Source: an uncultured Prevotella sp. (GTDB lineage: Bacteria; Bacteroidota; Bacteroidia; Bacteroidales; Bacteroidaceae). Taken from it: DNA of 30,749 nucleotides. A model generated the notes under the pieces. That model did no database searches. It had not been told where the DNA came from and saw only the letters and a program-made list of their open reading frames with translations. The position numbers and the translations under genes were made by a program. Below are positions 23,897 to 30,749 of the stretch, piece after piece. Location of the stretch: assembly GCA_900541335.1 (NCBI GenBank), contig UQJC01000023.1, positions 1-30,749 of the forward strand, given 5' to 3'. Every line of letters begins with the position of its first letter. The stretch's first letter is position 1.

Positions 23897-26800
23897 TTAG
23901 TACTCCTGCCAGCTACGGATTTCCAGGTCATCAAGCTTCACCGTGCAGAAGGCATAGATAAATGCCGATGCAAGGCGTGCGTTGGTAATCAAGGGGATGT
24001 TGAGGTCGATAGCAGCGCGACGAATCTTGTAACCATTGGTCAATTCGCCAGAAGAGAGGTTCTTGTTTACGTTGACTACCATATCAATCTCCTTGTTATG
24101 CAACATTTCCAAAGCCTGAGGCTGTTGCGGAGCTTCGCTGGGCCAGTATACCGTCGTGTTTTCGATGCCGTTTTCGGTCAGATAGCGGCTCGTACCCGGA
24201 GTAGCAAAGAGCTTGTAACCGTGATCGCGGAGCATCATGCAAGCAGCGAGCATTTCAGCCTTTTGCTTACCGTCACCCGTAGAGAGCAGGATGTTCTTCT
24301 GCGGAATGCGGTGGCCCACACTGAGCATAGACTTGAGCAACGCCGTGCGAGAGTCTTCGCCCAAGCAACCCACTTCACCCGTTGACGACATGTCGACGCC
24401 CAGTACGGGGTCAGCCTTTTGCAGACGGTTGAAGGAGAACTGAGAAGCCTTGATACCCACATAGTCGAGGTCGAAGAGGCTCTTGTTAGGCTTTTCAACG
24501 GGCAGGCCGAGCATGATGCGGGTAGCCATCTCGATGAGGTTAATCTTCAACACCTTGCTAACGAAGGGGAAGGAGCGCGAAGCACGCAGGTTACATTCGA
24601 TAACCTTGATGTCGTTCTCACGAGCAAGGAACTGAATGTTGAAAGGACCCGAAATGTGGAGTTCTTTAGCAATCTGCTTAGAAATCTTCTTGATGCGGCG
24701 TGCAGTTTCGACATACAGCTTCTGCGGCGGGAACTGGATGGTAGCGTCACCAGAGTGAACACCGGCATACTCGATGTGTTCTGAGATTGCGTAAGCAATG
24801 ATTTCGCCATCCTTTGCCACAGCGTCCATTTCCACTTCCTTGGCGTGTTGCAAGAAGCGGCTTACCACAACGGGGTGCTTCTTTGATACATTGGCTGCGA
24901 GCTTAAGGAAGCGTTCCAATTCGTCTGCATTCGAGCATACGTTCATGGCTGCACCTGAAAGTACGTAAGAAGGACGAACCAATACGGGGAATCCCACACG
25001 GTCAATAAACTCGTTGATGTCCTCCATAGAGGTCAACGCACTCCATTCCGGCTGATCCACACCGATGCGGTTAAGCATTGCTGAGAACTTCTCACGGTCT
25101 TCTGCATTGTCGATGTACTTCGCCTGCGTACCGAGCAAGTTCACGTGTTCCGCATCCAGGCGCATAGCGAGGTTGTTAGGAATCTGACCACCCGTGCTCA
25201 CGATGACACCATACGGAGTCTCCAGTTCGAGGATATCCATAACACGTTCGAAGGTCAACTCGTCGAAGTAGAGACGATCGCACATATCGTAGTCCGTCGA
25301 AACCGTTTCGGGGTTGTAGTTGATCATCACCGAACGGTAGCCCTCCTTGCGGATGGTGTTGAGAGCCTGTACGCCACACCAGTCGAACTCTACAGAAGAA
25401 CCGATGCGGTAAGCACCCGAACCGAGTACTACAACCGAACGCTTGTCTTGTTCGAAGCGAATGTCGTGCGCCACTCCGCTGTAAGTGAGGTAGAGGTAGT
25501 TCGTCTGAGCCGGATATTCAGCTGCAAGCGTATCGATTTGCTTTACCACGGGGAGAATGCCTGCTTGCTTTCTGCGTGCACGGATAGCCATGCTGGCCTT
25601 CTCGATGTCCATTTCCTGCTCCATACCTAAGGCACGGGCAATCTGGAAGTCCGTGAAACCTTGAATCTTGGCCTTGCGAAGCAACTCATTGTCCAACACG
25701 TTCACTGAAGTGCAAGCATGAAGCTGACGGTCAGTCTCGTGGATGCAATGCAGCTTCTGGAGGAACCAGCGGTCAATCTTCGTCAAGTCATAAATCTGAT
25801 CGATGGTATAGCCTTCCTTGAACGCCTTTTCGATGACGAAAATACGCTTATCGGTCGGTTCCTTAAGGGCTGCTTCTACATTGTCAATGACGATTTCCTT
25901 GTTGTCAACGAAACCGTGCATGCCCTGACCAATCATGCGCAAGCCCTTCTGAATGACTTCCTCGAAGGTACGGCCGATAGACATCACCTCGCCGACAGAC
26001 TTCATAGAAGAACCCAATTCGCGGTCTACGCCACGGAACTTGCCGAGGTCCCAACGCGGAATCTTACATACCACGTAGTCCAAAGCCGGTTCGAAGTAAG
26101 CCGTAGTCGTCTTCGTTACTGAGTTCTTCAGGTCGAAGAGGCCATAGCCCAAGCCTAACTTAGCTGCAACGAAAGCGAGGGGATAACCCGTAGCCTTAGA
26201 AGCGAGAGCCGAAGAACGTGACAGACGGGCGTTCACCTCAATCACGCGGTAATCTTCACTTTCGGGGTCAAAAGCGTACTGCACGTTACATTCACCCACG
26301 ATGCCCACGTGACGGACAATGCGGATAGAAAGTTCGCGGAGCTTCTGAGCTTCCGAGTTCGTGAGCGTCTGCGTCGGAGCAATCACGATACTTTCACCCG
26401 TATGGATACCCAGCGGGTCAAAGTTTTCCATGTTGCAGACCGTGATGCAGTTGTCAAAGCGGTCACGTACTACTTCATATTCGATTTCCTTCCAACCCTT
26501 GAGGCTCTTTTCAACCAAAACCTGGGGAGAGAAAGAGAATGCCTTTTCTGCAAGTTTGTCGAGTTCCTCTTCGTTGTCGCAGAAGCCAGAACCCAAACCG
26601 CCGAGTGCATAAGCCGCACGGAGAATAACGGGGTAGCCCAACTCCTTAGCAGCCTGACGGGCAGCCTCAATGCTTTCGCAAGCTTCGCTCTTGATGGTCT
26701 TAACGTCAATTTCGTTGAGCTTTTCTACGAAGAGCTCGCGATCCTCCGTGTCCATGATCGCCTGAACGGGCGTACCAAGTACCTGGAGGTTGTATTTTTC

Positions 26801-27115
26801 GAGCACGCCCGTACGGAAGAGTTCCACACCACAGTTGAGTGCGGTCTGTCCACCGAAGGCGAGCATGATGCCGTCGGGCTTTTCCTTCTGAATCACACGT
26901 TCTACGAAGTACGGTGTTACAGGAAGGAAGTAAATGTGATCTGCCACTCCCTCCGAAGTTTGTACCGTGGCAATGTTGGGGTTAATCAGGATGGTCTCAA
27001 TGCCTTCTTCCTTGAGGGCCTTGAGTGCCTGTGAACCTGAATAGTCAAACTCGCCGGCTTCACCGATTTTCAAGGCACCGGAACCGAGCAGTAGCACTTT
27101 CTTGATGGCTGTCAT
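23897..27115 (-). CDS. carB: carbamoyl-phosphate synthase large subunit
   Basis: The large subunit makes carbamoyl phosphate from ammonia (delivered by CarA), bicarbonate and 2 ATP, feeding pyrimidine and arginine synthesis. The 1072 residues match the family length. Two homologous synthetase halves are visible. The first starts with LLLGSGALKIGEAGEFDYSG near residue 9 and has RAAYALGGLGSGF and INVNARLSRSSALASK-type ATP-grasp motifs (here VIEVNARLSRSSALASKATG). The second starts with VVLGSGAYRIGSSVEFDWCG near 560 and has RPSYVLSGAAMNV and VIECNLRASRSFPFVSK. The regulatory MGS-like domain runs from about 932 (ILLSTGDGKQKAEM, FATPGTSRYL) to the end. It follows carA after 63 bp on the same strand. 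Confidence 0.98.
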   Translation of the reverse strand: MTAIKKVLLLGSGALKIGEAGEFDYSGSQALKALKEEGIETILINPNIATVQTSEGVADHIYFLPVTPYFVERVIQKEKPDGIMLAFGGQTALNCGVELFRTGVLEKYNLQVLGTPVQAIMDTEDRELFVEKLNEIDVKTIKSEACESIEAARQAAKELGYPVILRAAYALGGLGSGFCDNEEELDKLAEKAFSFSPQVLVEKSLKGWKEIEYEVVRDRFDNCITVCNMENFDPLGIHTGESIVIAPTQTLTNSEAQKLRELSIRIVRHVGIVGECNVQYAFDPESEDYRVIEVNARLSRSSALASKATGYPLAFVAAKLGLGYGLFDLKNSVTKTTTAYFEPALDYVVCKIPRWDLGKFRGVDRELGSSMKSVGEVMSIGRTFEEVIQKGLRMIGQGMHGFVDNKEIVIDNVEAALKEPTDKRIFVIEKAFKEGYTIDQIYDLTKIDRWFLQKLHCIHETDRQLHACTSVNVLDNELLRKAKIQGFTDFQIARALGMEQEMDIEKASMAIRARRKQAGILPVVKQIDTLAAEYPAQTNYLYLTYSGVAHDIRFEQDKRSVVVLGSGAYRIGSSVEFDWCGVQALNTIRKEGYRSVMINYNPETVSTDYDMCDRLYFDELTFERVMDILELETPYGVIVSTGGQIPNNLAMRLDAEHVNLLGTQAKYIDNAEDREKFSAMLNRIGVDQPEWSALTSMEDINEFIDRVGFPVLVRPSYVLSGAAMNVCSNADELERFLKLAANVSKKHPVVVSRFLQHAKEVEMDAVAKDGEIIAYAISEHIEYAGVHSGDATIQFPPQKLYVETARRIKKISKQIAKELHISGPFNIQFLARENDIKVIECNLRASRSFPFVSKVLKINLIEMATRIMLGLPVEKPNKSLFDLDYVGIKASQFSFNRLQKADPVLGVDMSSTGEVGCLGEDSRTALLKSMLSVGHRIPQKNILLSTGDGKQKAEMLAACMMLRDHGYKLFATPGTSRYLTENGIENTTVYWPSEAPQQPQALEMLHNKEIDMVVNVNKNLSSGELTNGYKIRRAAIDLNIPLITNARLASAFIYAFCTVKLDDLEIRSWQEY

Positions 27116-27178
27116 AATCTTTATAGGTACTTGTGGGGGAGAAAATACACAGGAAGTGCATATCGCCCCGGGGGATTC

Positions 27179-28264
27179 TTATTTGAGCAGATTTACAAAT
27201 TTGTCGAAGAGGTTATCCGTGTCAAGCGGACCAGAGCAAGCTTCGGGGTGGAACTGTACAGAGAACCAAGGATTGGTCAAGTGGCGTACACCCTCGTTTG
27301 AGCCGTCGTTCATATTGACAAAGTACGGTTCCCATCCTTCGGGAAGCGTACGGCTGTCAACAGCGTAGCCGTGGTTCTGGGGAGTAACGAAGCACTGCGT
27401 CGTACCGACCTTGCGTACAGGCTGGTTGTGACTGCGGTGACCATACTTCAACTTGTAGATAGAAGCACCGGTAGCTTTGGCGAGCAACTGGTTACCCATG
27501 CAGATACCCATACAGGGACGCACCGTGGGGTTAGCCAAGAACTGGCGGATGTGTTCCACCGTCGTAGCGCACGTGTTCGGGTCGCCAGGACCGTTTGCCA
27601 GGAAGAGACCGTCAAACTCCAACGTGTTGAAATCATAATCCCAAGGTACACGGATGATTTCCACGTTGCGACGAAGGAGGCAACGCAAGATGTTGTGCTT
27701 TACACCACAGTCTACGAGGACCACCTTCTTATATCCCTTACCTTCGTTGTAGCGGATCACTTCCTTGCATGAAACCTCAGATACGAAGTTTACACCCTCA
27801 TAGCAAGCAGGCGCGGGCTGGTTCTCCGGTTCGTCGTCAAACACAATTTTACCCATCATCACACCGTGCTCACGCAGCACTTTGGTCAGTTCGCGCGTGT
27901 CGACTCCTGTGATGCCAGGCACCTTTTCGCGCTTCAACCAGTCACCCAGGCTTTCAGCCGCATTCCAGTGGCTGTATTGTTCGCTATAGTCAGTGACAAT
28001 CAGCGCAGAGGCATAAATGCGGTCGCCTTCGAGGAAGTGGGTCAACCCGTCTGCATTCTTCGTGCAGGGGGGTACACCGTAGTTACCTACTAAGGGATAA
28101 GTGAGCACCATGAGCTGACCCGCATACGAGGGGTCTGTCAAGCTTTCAGGGTAGCCCATCATGGCCGTATTGAAGACTACTTCGCCCGCAACGGGAGCTT
28201 CGTAGCCAAACGACTTACCGTGAAATTTGGTGCCGTCGTCAAGAATGAGTGTTACGTTACGCAT
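27179..28264 (-). CDS. carA: carbamoyl-phosphate synthase small subunit (glutaminase)
   Basis: CarA hydrolyses glutamine and channels ammonia to CarB. The 361-residue protein has the N-terminal CPSase domain (DDGTKFHGKSFG, FNTAMMGYPESLTDPSYAGQ, GITGVDTRELTKVLREHG). A class I amidotransferase domain follows, with the nucleophile Cys255 in CMGICMGNQLLA, the structural FLANGPGDP and the catalytic His339 and Glu341 in QFHPEA. The nucleophile loop reads GICMGNQ instead of the commoner GICLGHQ. It is the first gene of the carAB unit; the 213-bp region upstream shows no canonical promoter box. Confidence 0.97.
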   Translation of the reverse strand: MRNVTLILDDGTKFHGKSFGYEAPVAGEVVFNTAMMGYPESLTDPSYAGQLMVLTYPLVGNYGVPPCTKNADGLTHFLEGDRIYASALIVTDYSEQYSHWNAAESLGDWLKREKVPGITGVDTRELTKVLREHGVMMGKIVFDDEPENQPAPACYEGVNFVSEVSCKEVIRYNEGKGYKKVVLVDCGVKHNILRCLLRRNVEIIRVPWDYDFNTLEFDGLFLANGPGDPNTCATTVEHIRQFLANPTVRPCMGICMGNQLLAKATGASIYKLKYGHRSHNQPVRKVGTTQCFVTPQNHGYAVDSRTLPEGWEPYFVNMNDGSNEGVRHLTNPWFSVQFHPEACSGPLDTDNLFDKFVNLLK

Positions 28265-28454
28265 AATGTATGATATTGTGCTAATAGGTTTGTTTCCTTG
28301 CGAGAAGGGCGCAAACCCGGTCGTTGTTTATTCGGTTCTATTTTCGGGAGGGGAGTGAATAGCGGTTGGTGTCCGCCCATCTCAGCCCTTGAAGCCTTTG
28401 TCTTGTCGTCCGAGGAGTGATAACTATCAGCCAGCAGACGTACAGACAAAAGAA

Positions 28455-28495
28455 AGGCCACCCTAACCGGTAAGCAATTACCGGAGGTGGCTCTT
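28455..28495 (-). terminator. terminator overlapping the end of the small 28.5-kb gene
   Basis: On the minus strand GCCACC-T-CCGGTAA (28491-28478) pairs with TTACCGG (28473-28467) and GGTGGC (28462-28457), with a 4-nt bulge. CTTTCTTTT follows. The stop codon of the small gene lies inside the left arm. Confidence 0.8.
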
Positions 28496-28795
28496 ATTGT
28501 AATCGTAAACAAACGCTCCAAAGCGAACTGCAAAGTCCGCTTGAGGGGAGTATCCGTCTACAGAAATAATCATGTCGTTAGGTGCAATGTCAGATTGCGC
28601 CTGAGTAGCCAAAGCACCCCAAGCTTGTCCGCAACACCCAAAAGGCTCATTAGGAGCAGCCTGGTGTGGAATATCCATCCATCCTGCTCCCTCCAAACGG
28701 CACTGACTCCAATGGCTTACACCACCGTGTGTAGTAAGCTCTTGTTGGCCCAGTGCTTCGTATTTCTCTTCACACTTTTGTTGGAAATACTTCAT
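28478..28795 (-). CDS. small cysteine-containing protein of unknown function
   Basis: I do not recognise a family. The 105-residue product is soluble, with no signal peptide or membrane segment. It starts with a charged helix (MKYFQQKCEEKYEALGQQEL). A middle part is rich in Gly, Trp and Cys (GGVSHWSQCRLEGAGWMDIP, PFGCCGQAWGALA), and the C-terminus is beta-like (MIISVDGYSP, VRFGAFVYDYNK). It has four cysteines (8, 32, 54, 55), two of them adjacent. A consensus TATCTTTG box lies 27 nt upstream and a strong terminator overlaps its stop, so it is framed as a single-gene transcript, which supports it being real despite its size. It lies upstream of carA in the same orientation. Confidence 0.6.
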   Translation of the reverse strand: MKYFQQKCEEKYEALGQQELTTHGGVSHWSQCRLEGAGWMDIPHQAAPNEPFGCCGQAWGALATQAQSDIAPNDMIISVDGYSPQADFAVRFGAFVYDYNKSHLR

Positions 28796-29040
28796 ATTCA
28801 GTTGAGGTCCTTATTTTAGATGCAAAGATAAGAAAAAGCTCGGGAACTTCTGTCTGTTGAACCGACTCTTTTAAATGTCTTTCTCTAACAATGTATTCTT
28901 CTTGCTGGAAGGGGTGAACGTCAGCTGAATGATTGGGGAATCTCTTTCAAAGGACGCTTATATATTATATATGTATCTGTGCTGTGGTTGTAGAAGGTGT
29001 ACCACCCGACTTTGTGTAATGCCGAGGAAGATTGAATTTG
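28796..29040. other. non-coding stretch before the 89-bp repeats
   Basis: Apart from the promoter box of the small gene, I see no gene, RNA or repeat here. Frames crossing it run into the repeat array and have no family resemblance. Confidence 0.5.
28823..28830 (-). promoter_or_regulatory. -7 box for the small 28.5-kb gene
   Basis: The minus strand reads TATCTTTG, a full TAnnTTTG match, followed by CATC, 27 nt before the start codon. No clear TTTG lies 19-20 bp upstream. Confidence 0.5.
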
Positions 29041-29283
29041 CTTTCCGTGAATTCCGTACATTCCGTGTCTTCCGTGGTTGGTAAAATGTTGACCATGGAA
29101 ATTACGGAATGACACGGAAGGTCAGCTTGCTTTCCGTGATTTCCGTATATTCCGTGTCTTCCGTGGTTGGTAAAATGTTGACCACGGAATTTACGGAATG
29201 ACACTGAAGGTCGGCTTGCTTTCCGTGATTTCCGTGTCTTCCGTGGTTGATAAAAAAAGTTGACCATAGAAGACACAGAAGTT
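29041..29283. repeat. three tandem 89-bp repeats built from TTCCGTG motifs
   Basis: Units start at 29041, 29130 and 29219 (CTTTCCGTGA each time), giving an exact 89-bp period. Units one and two differ at about six positions; unit three lacks about 10 bp and is degraded at its end. Each unit contains several TTCCGTG heptamers followed by their inverse (CACGGAA, TTACGGAAT). The left half can therefore pair with the right half around a GGTAAAATG centre (TTCCGTGTC with GACACGGAA, TTCCGTGGT with ACCACGGAA). The period is not a multiple of three. The array ends just after the stop side of the DUF6261-like gene. Confidence 0.9.
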
Positions 29284-29303
29284 GACAGAATATTCCCCGT
29301 CAA

Positions 29304-29822
29304 TTACAGCGTTGCAGTTTGTGCATCGTCATTGCCTTCCGCGTCATCCTCTTCGTGGTCGCGTCCCTTCATTTCAGATAAAGAACGGCGAATTTCAATG
29401 TTACAGGTCTCAACGAGTTCTATGAGTTCCGGCTGTTCAGTGTAATTGCAAAGTGTTTCAATGTAGTCAAACATCTGGAAGCAACACTCATTGCAGGTTT
29501 GGCGTGCAGTTTGCACAGCCCCCGCCACCTGTTCCTTTAAGTCGTTAGAACGAGCAACAATATTCCGTTGCACCTCTTCGTGGTATTGCAAAAGCTGAGT
29601 ATAGAGGCGATCTAATTGCAGGGCATGGATGGCCGCGCGCCCTTCTTCATTGTTTAACGCACTGAATAGAATAGAGAAAGTACCCTGGCGAAGTCCGATT
29701 TTGCTTTTGAAATTAAATTTACGTGAATTCAGTAGCGGCATAAGGTATTTGGCTGCTTCGTATTCTTCCAGGTCAGGAAGTTGAGCATACGCTTTTACAT
29801 GAGCCTGTAGTGCAGAAAACAA
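29304..29822 (-). pseudogene. DUF6261-like protein, 3' part of a frame-disrupted gene
   Basis: This frame encodes 172 residues from a TTG at 29822, but it is open further upstream. There it reads GSSFTQDLYKADQIRRLL before joining FSALQAHVKAYAQLPDLEEY. The sequence is helical and resembles the C-terminal two thirds of DUF6261, a Bacteroidota family of about 230-250 residues with unknown function (recalled, not searched). It ends in an acidic tail (GRDHEEDDAEGNDDAQTATL). The N-terminal third of the family lies in the overlapping frame just upstream, so one gene appears to be split by a single-base shift near 29865-29880. It could be a pseudogene, a sequencing error or, less likely, programmed -1 frameshifting. 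Confidence 0.6.
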
Positions 29823-30067
29823 AAGTCGACGAATTTGATCAGCTTTATAGAGGTCCTGAGTGAAAGAGCTGCCTTTGGCTTTCCTATAAAGGAATCCTCG
29901 TGGCGGATGGCTTCGGTAAATTGCGCCAATAGCTTTTGGTATCTTTTATTTTCAGTTTGGTAGGCTGAAAACAAGTCTTGTAACGCACTCATCAGGTGTA
30001 TGTGCGTACCTGTACGCATTCGATGCAGCTGCGTGGGAGTTAGTTTGATGAACTTTATTTTTGTCAT
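29795..30067 (-). pseudogene. DUF6261-like protein, 5' part of the same gene
   Basis: The 90-residue frame starts with MTKIKFIKLTPTQLHRMRTG and continues through a helical FSAYQTENKRYQKLLAQFTEA, as expected for the N-terminus of the DUF6261-like family. After about residue 65 (EDSFIGKPK) the sequence stops resembling the family (AALSLRTSIKLIKFVDF) and ends at a stop overlapping the downstream frame by 28 bp. Joining the two frames at this point gives a continuous protein of about 250 residues. The Lys codon at the junction lies in CCAAAG, where a slip from AAG to AAA would produce the required -1 shift, but no full slippery heptamer is present. Confidence 0.6.
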
Positions 30068-30246
30068 ACTCGTGCGGAACTGATTAGTAAGGGGTTATCT
30101 GATAAAGTATAGAGCTTCAGTATGCTTCGGTGTTTGGTAAACTTAAGGAGGATTGTCAGCCGGAGGGGATTGGCTTTCTGTTGAATAGCAAGTGAATGGT
30201 TGGCGATAGTCTTATGTGTGCCAGCTTATAGAAAGGGATGGTGTAG

Positions 30247-30254
30247 CAAAGGTA
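30247..30254 (-). promoter_or_regulatory. putative -7 box for the DUF6261-like gene
   Basis: The minus strand reads TACCTTTG, the same box as the two stable-RNA promoters, about 180 nt upstream of the start at 30067. The nearest TTTG is only 12 bp upstream of it. Confidence 0.4.
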
Positions 30255-30296
30255 AAGAATCTTGTGCAAATAGGTTCCGATTTTCAAACAGAACCT

Positions 30297-30590
30297 TTTC
30301 GCAGTGTGCGGATTGTGTCTGTTTGCCAAACAATAGTCTTTCGCAGCGCGCGGATTGTGTCTGTTTGGCAAACAATAGTCTTTCGCAGCGCGCGGATTGT
30401 GTCTGTTTGCCAAACAATGGTATTTCGCAGTGCGCGGATTGTGTCTGTTTGTCAAACAATGGTCTTTCGCAGTGCGCGGATTATGTCTGTTTGTCAAACA
30501 ATGGTCTTTCGCAGTGCGCGGATTGTGTCTGTTTGCCAAACAATGGTATTTCGCAGTGCGCGGATCGTGTCTGTTTACTAATCGGTCTAT
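30297..30590. repeat. seven tandem 42-bp repeats carrying TGTTTGNCAAACA palindromes
   Basis: Units start at 30297, 30339, 30381, 30423, 30465, 30507 and 30549, each beginning TTTCGCAG. Six units contain the 13-bp palindrome TGTTTGNCAAACA (first at 30320-30332, then every 42 bp) with central base C, G, C, T, T, C. The seventh has lost it (GTTTACTAATC). Outside this centre, differences are few: TGTG/CGCG/TGCG in the GC block, one G-to-A, and AGTC/GGTA/GGTC at the unit end. The period is 14 codons and the unit lacks stops, so long frames run through it on both strands; I regard these as artefacts. A half-site CAAACAG precedes the array at 30286. Confidence 0.92.
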
Positions 30591-30749
30591 TCGATACGTC
30601 TTACAGAAGGGTTGGGAGAGGGAGCGGGTAGAGGTTTGCCCAATAGCTGAATGTGTTCGAACGATGAGCGAATAAAGGACGGGCTGGTGCAGAAGGGTGG
30701 CGCAGATGGCGCGAGGGAATGGAGACGGTTGCACAGTGTGCTTTCTTAC
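30591..30749. other. non-coding window end
   Basis: The last 159 bases are GC-rich and purine-rich on the plus strand. I see no gene, RNA or repeat unit in them. Confidence 0.4.

Noticed and set aside
23897..27115. Long plus-strand ORFs opposite carB (for example 26309-27034)
   Set aside because: They are antisense shadows of a highly conserved gene with strong codon bias; no independent protein features.
30297..30590. CRISPR array or repeat protein in the 42-bp array
   Set aside because: There are no unique spacers; units are contiguous. Frames are open on both strands because a 42-bp unit without stops is a multiple of three, which explains the long frames at 30156-30734 (-) and 30200-30631 (+) without coding function.

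Overview
The window comes from the chromosome of a Bacteroidota species, most likely a Bacteroidales/Prevotellaceae relative. The evidence is threefold. Bacteroidota-type promoters (TTTG about 19-20 bp upstream of TAnnTTTG) precede several genes. Most starts lack a clear Shine-Dalgarno sequence. Several proteins are of Bacteroidales type (a DUF4421 outer-membrane-like protein, short-LID adenylate kinase, obgE/pgeF/adk/hpt order, carA/carB). Most of the window is ordinary core genome; no insertion sequence, phage, integron, CRISPR-Cas or recognisable defence system was seen.

Layout. 1-5.7 kb (+): the 3' end of pgk with its terminator, then an orphan solute-binding lipoprotein, a large TPR protein and a secreted alpha/beta hydrolase. 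5.8-7.8 kb (+): a YgjP-type metallopeptidase with an apparently duplicated N-terminal module, then dapA behind a near-consensus promoter. 7.9-11.3 kb (-): hpt, adk, obgE and pgeF (purine salvage, nucleotide balance, ribosome assembly, and a laccase-domain enzyme now linked to purine nucleosides or peptidoglycan editing). 11.7-14.4 kb (+): mutS2. 14.4-14.6 kb: an array of 29-bp hairpin-forming elements at 42-bp spacing. 14.8-16.6 kb (-): engB followed by an orphan sensor histidine kinase. 17.0-19.6 kb (+): recR, a small membrane protein and a family 2 glycosyltransferase.

19.8-21.1 kb (-) is a stable-RNA region. One promoter drives tRNA-Asp and tRNA-Cys. A second promoter drives what I read as the signal recognition particle RNA (ffs), placed 4 nt upstream of tRNA-Thr. 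A GNAT acetyltransferase lies between the two units. 21.2-28.3 kb (-): a DUF4421 protein, a Gfo/Idh oxidoreductase, and carB/carA (carbamoyl phosphate for pyrimidine and arginine synthesis). 28.5-30.7 kb: a small cysteine-containing protein, three 89-bp repeats, a frame-disrupted DUF6261-like gene, and a seven-copy 42-bp array carrying the palindrome TGTTTGNCAAACA.

The most unusual material is non-coding: the two unrelated 42-bp-period palindrome arrays (about 4 helical turns per period), the 89-bp array, and the back-to-back SRP RNA/tRNA-Thr transcript. I did not find a convincing new multi-gene system.
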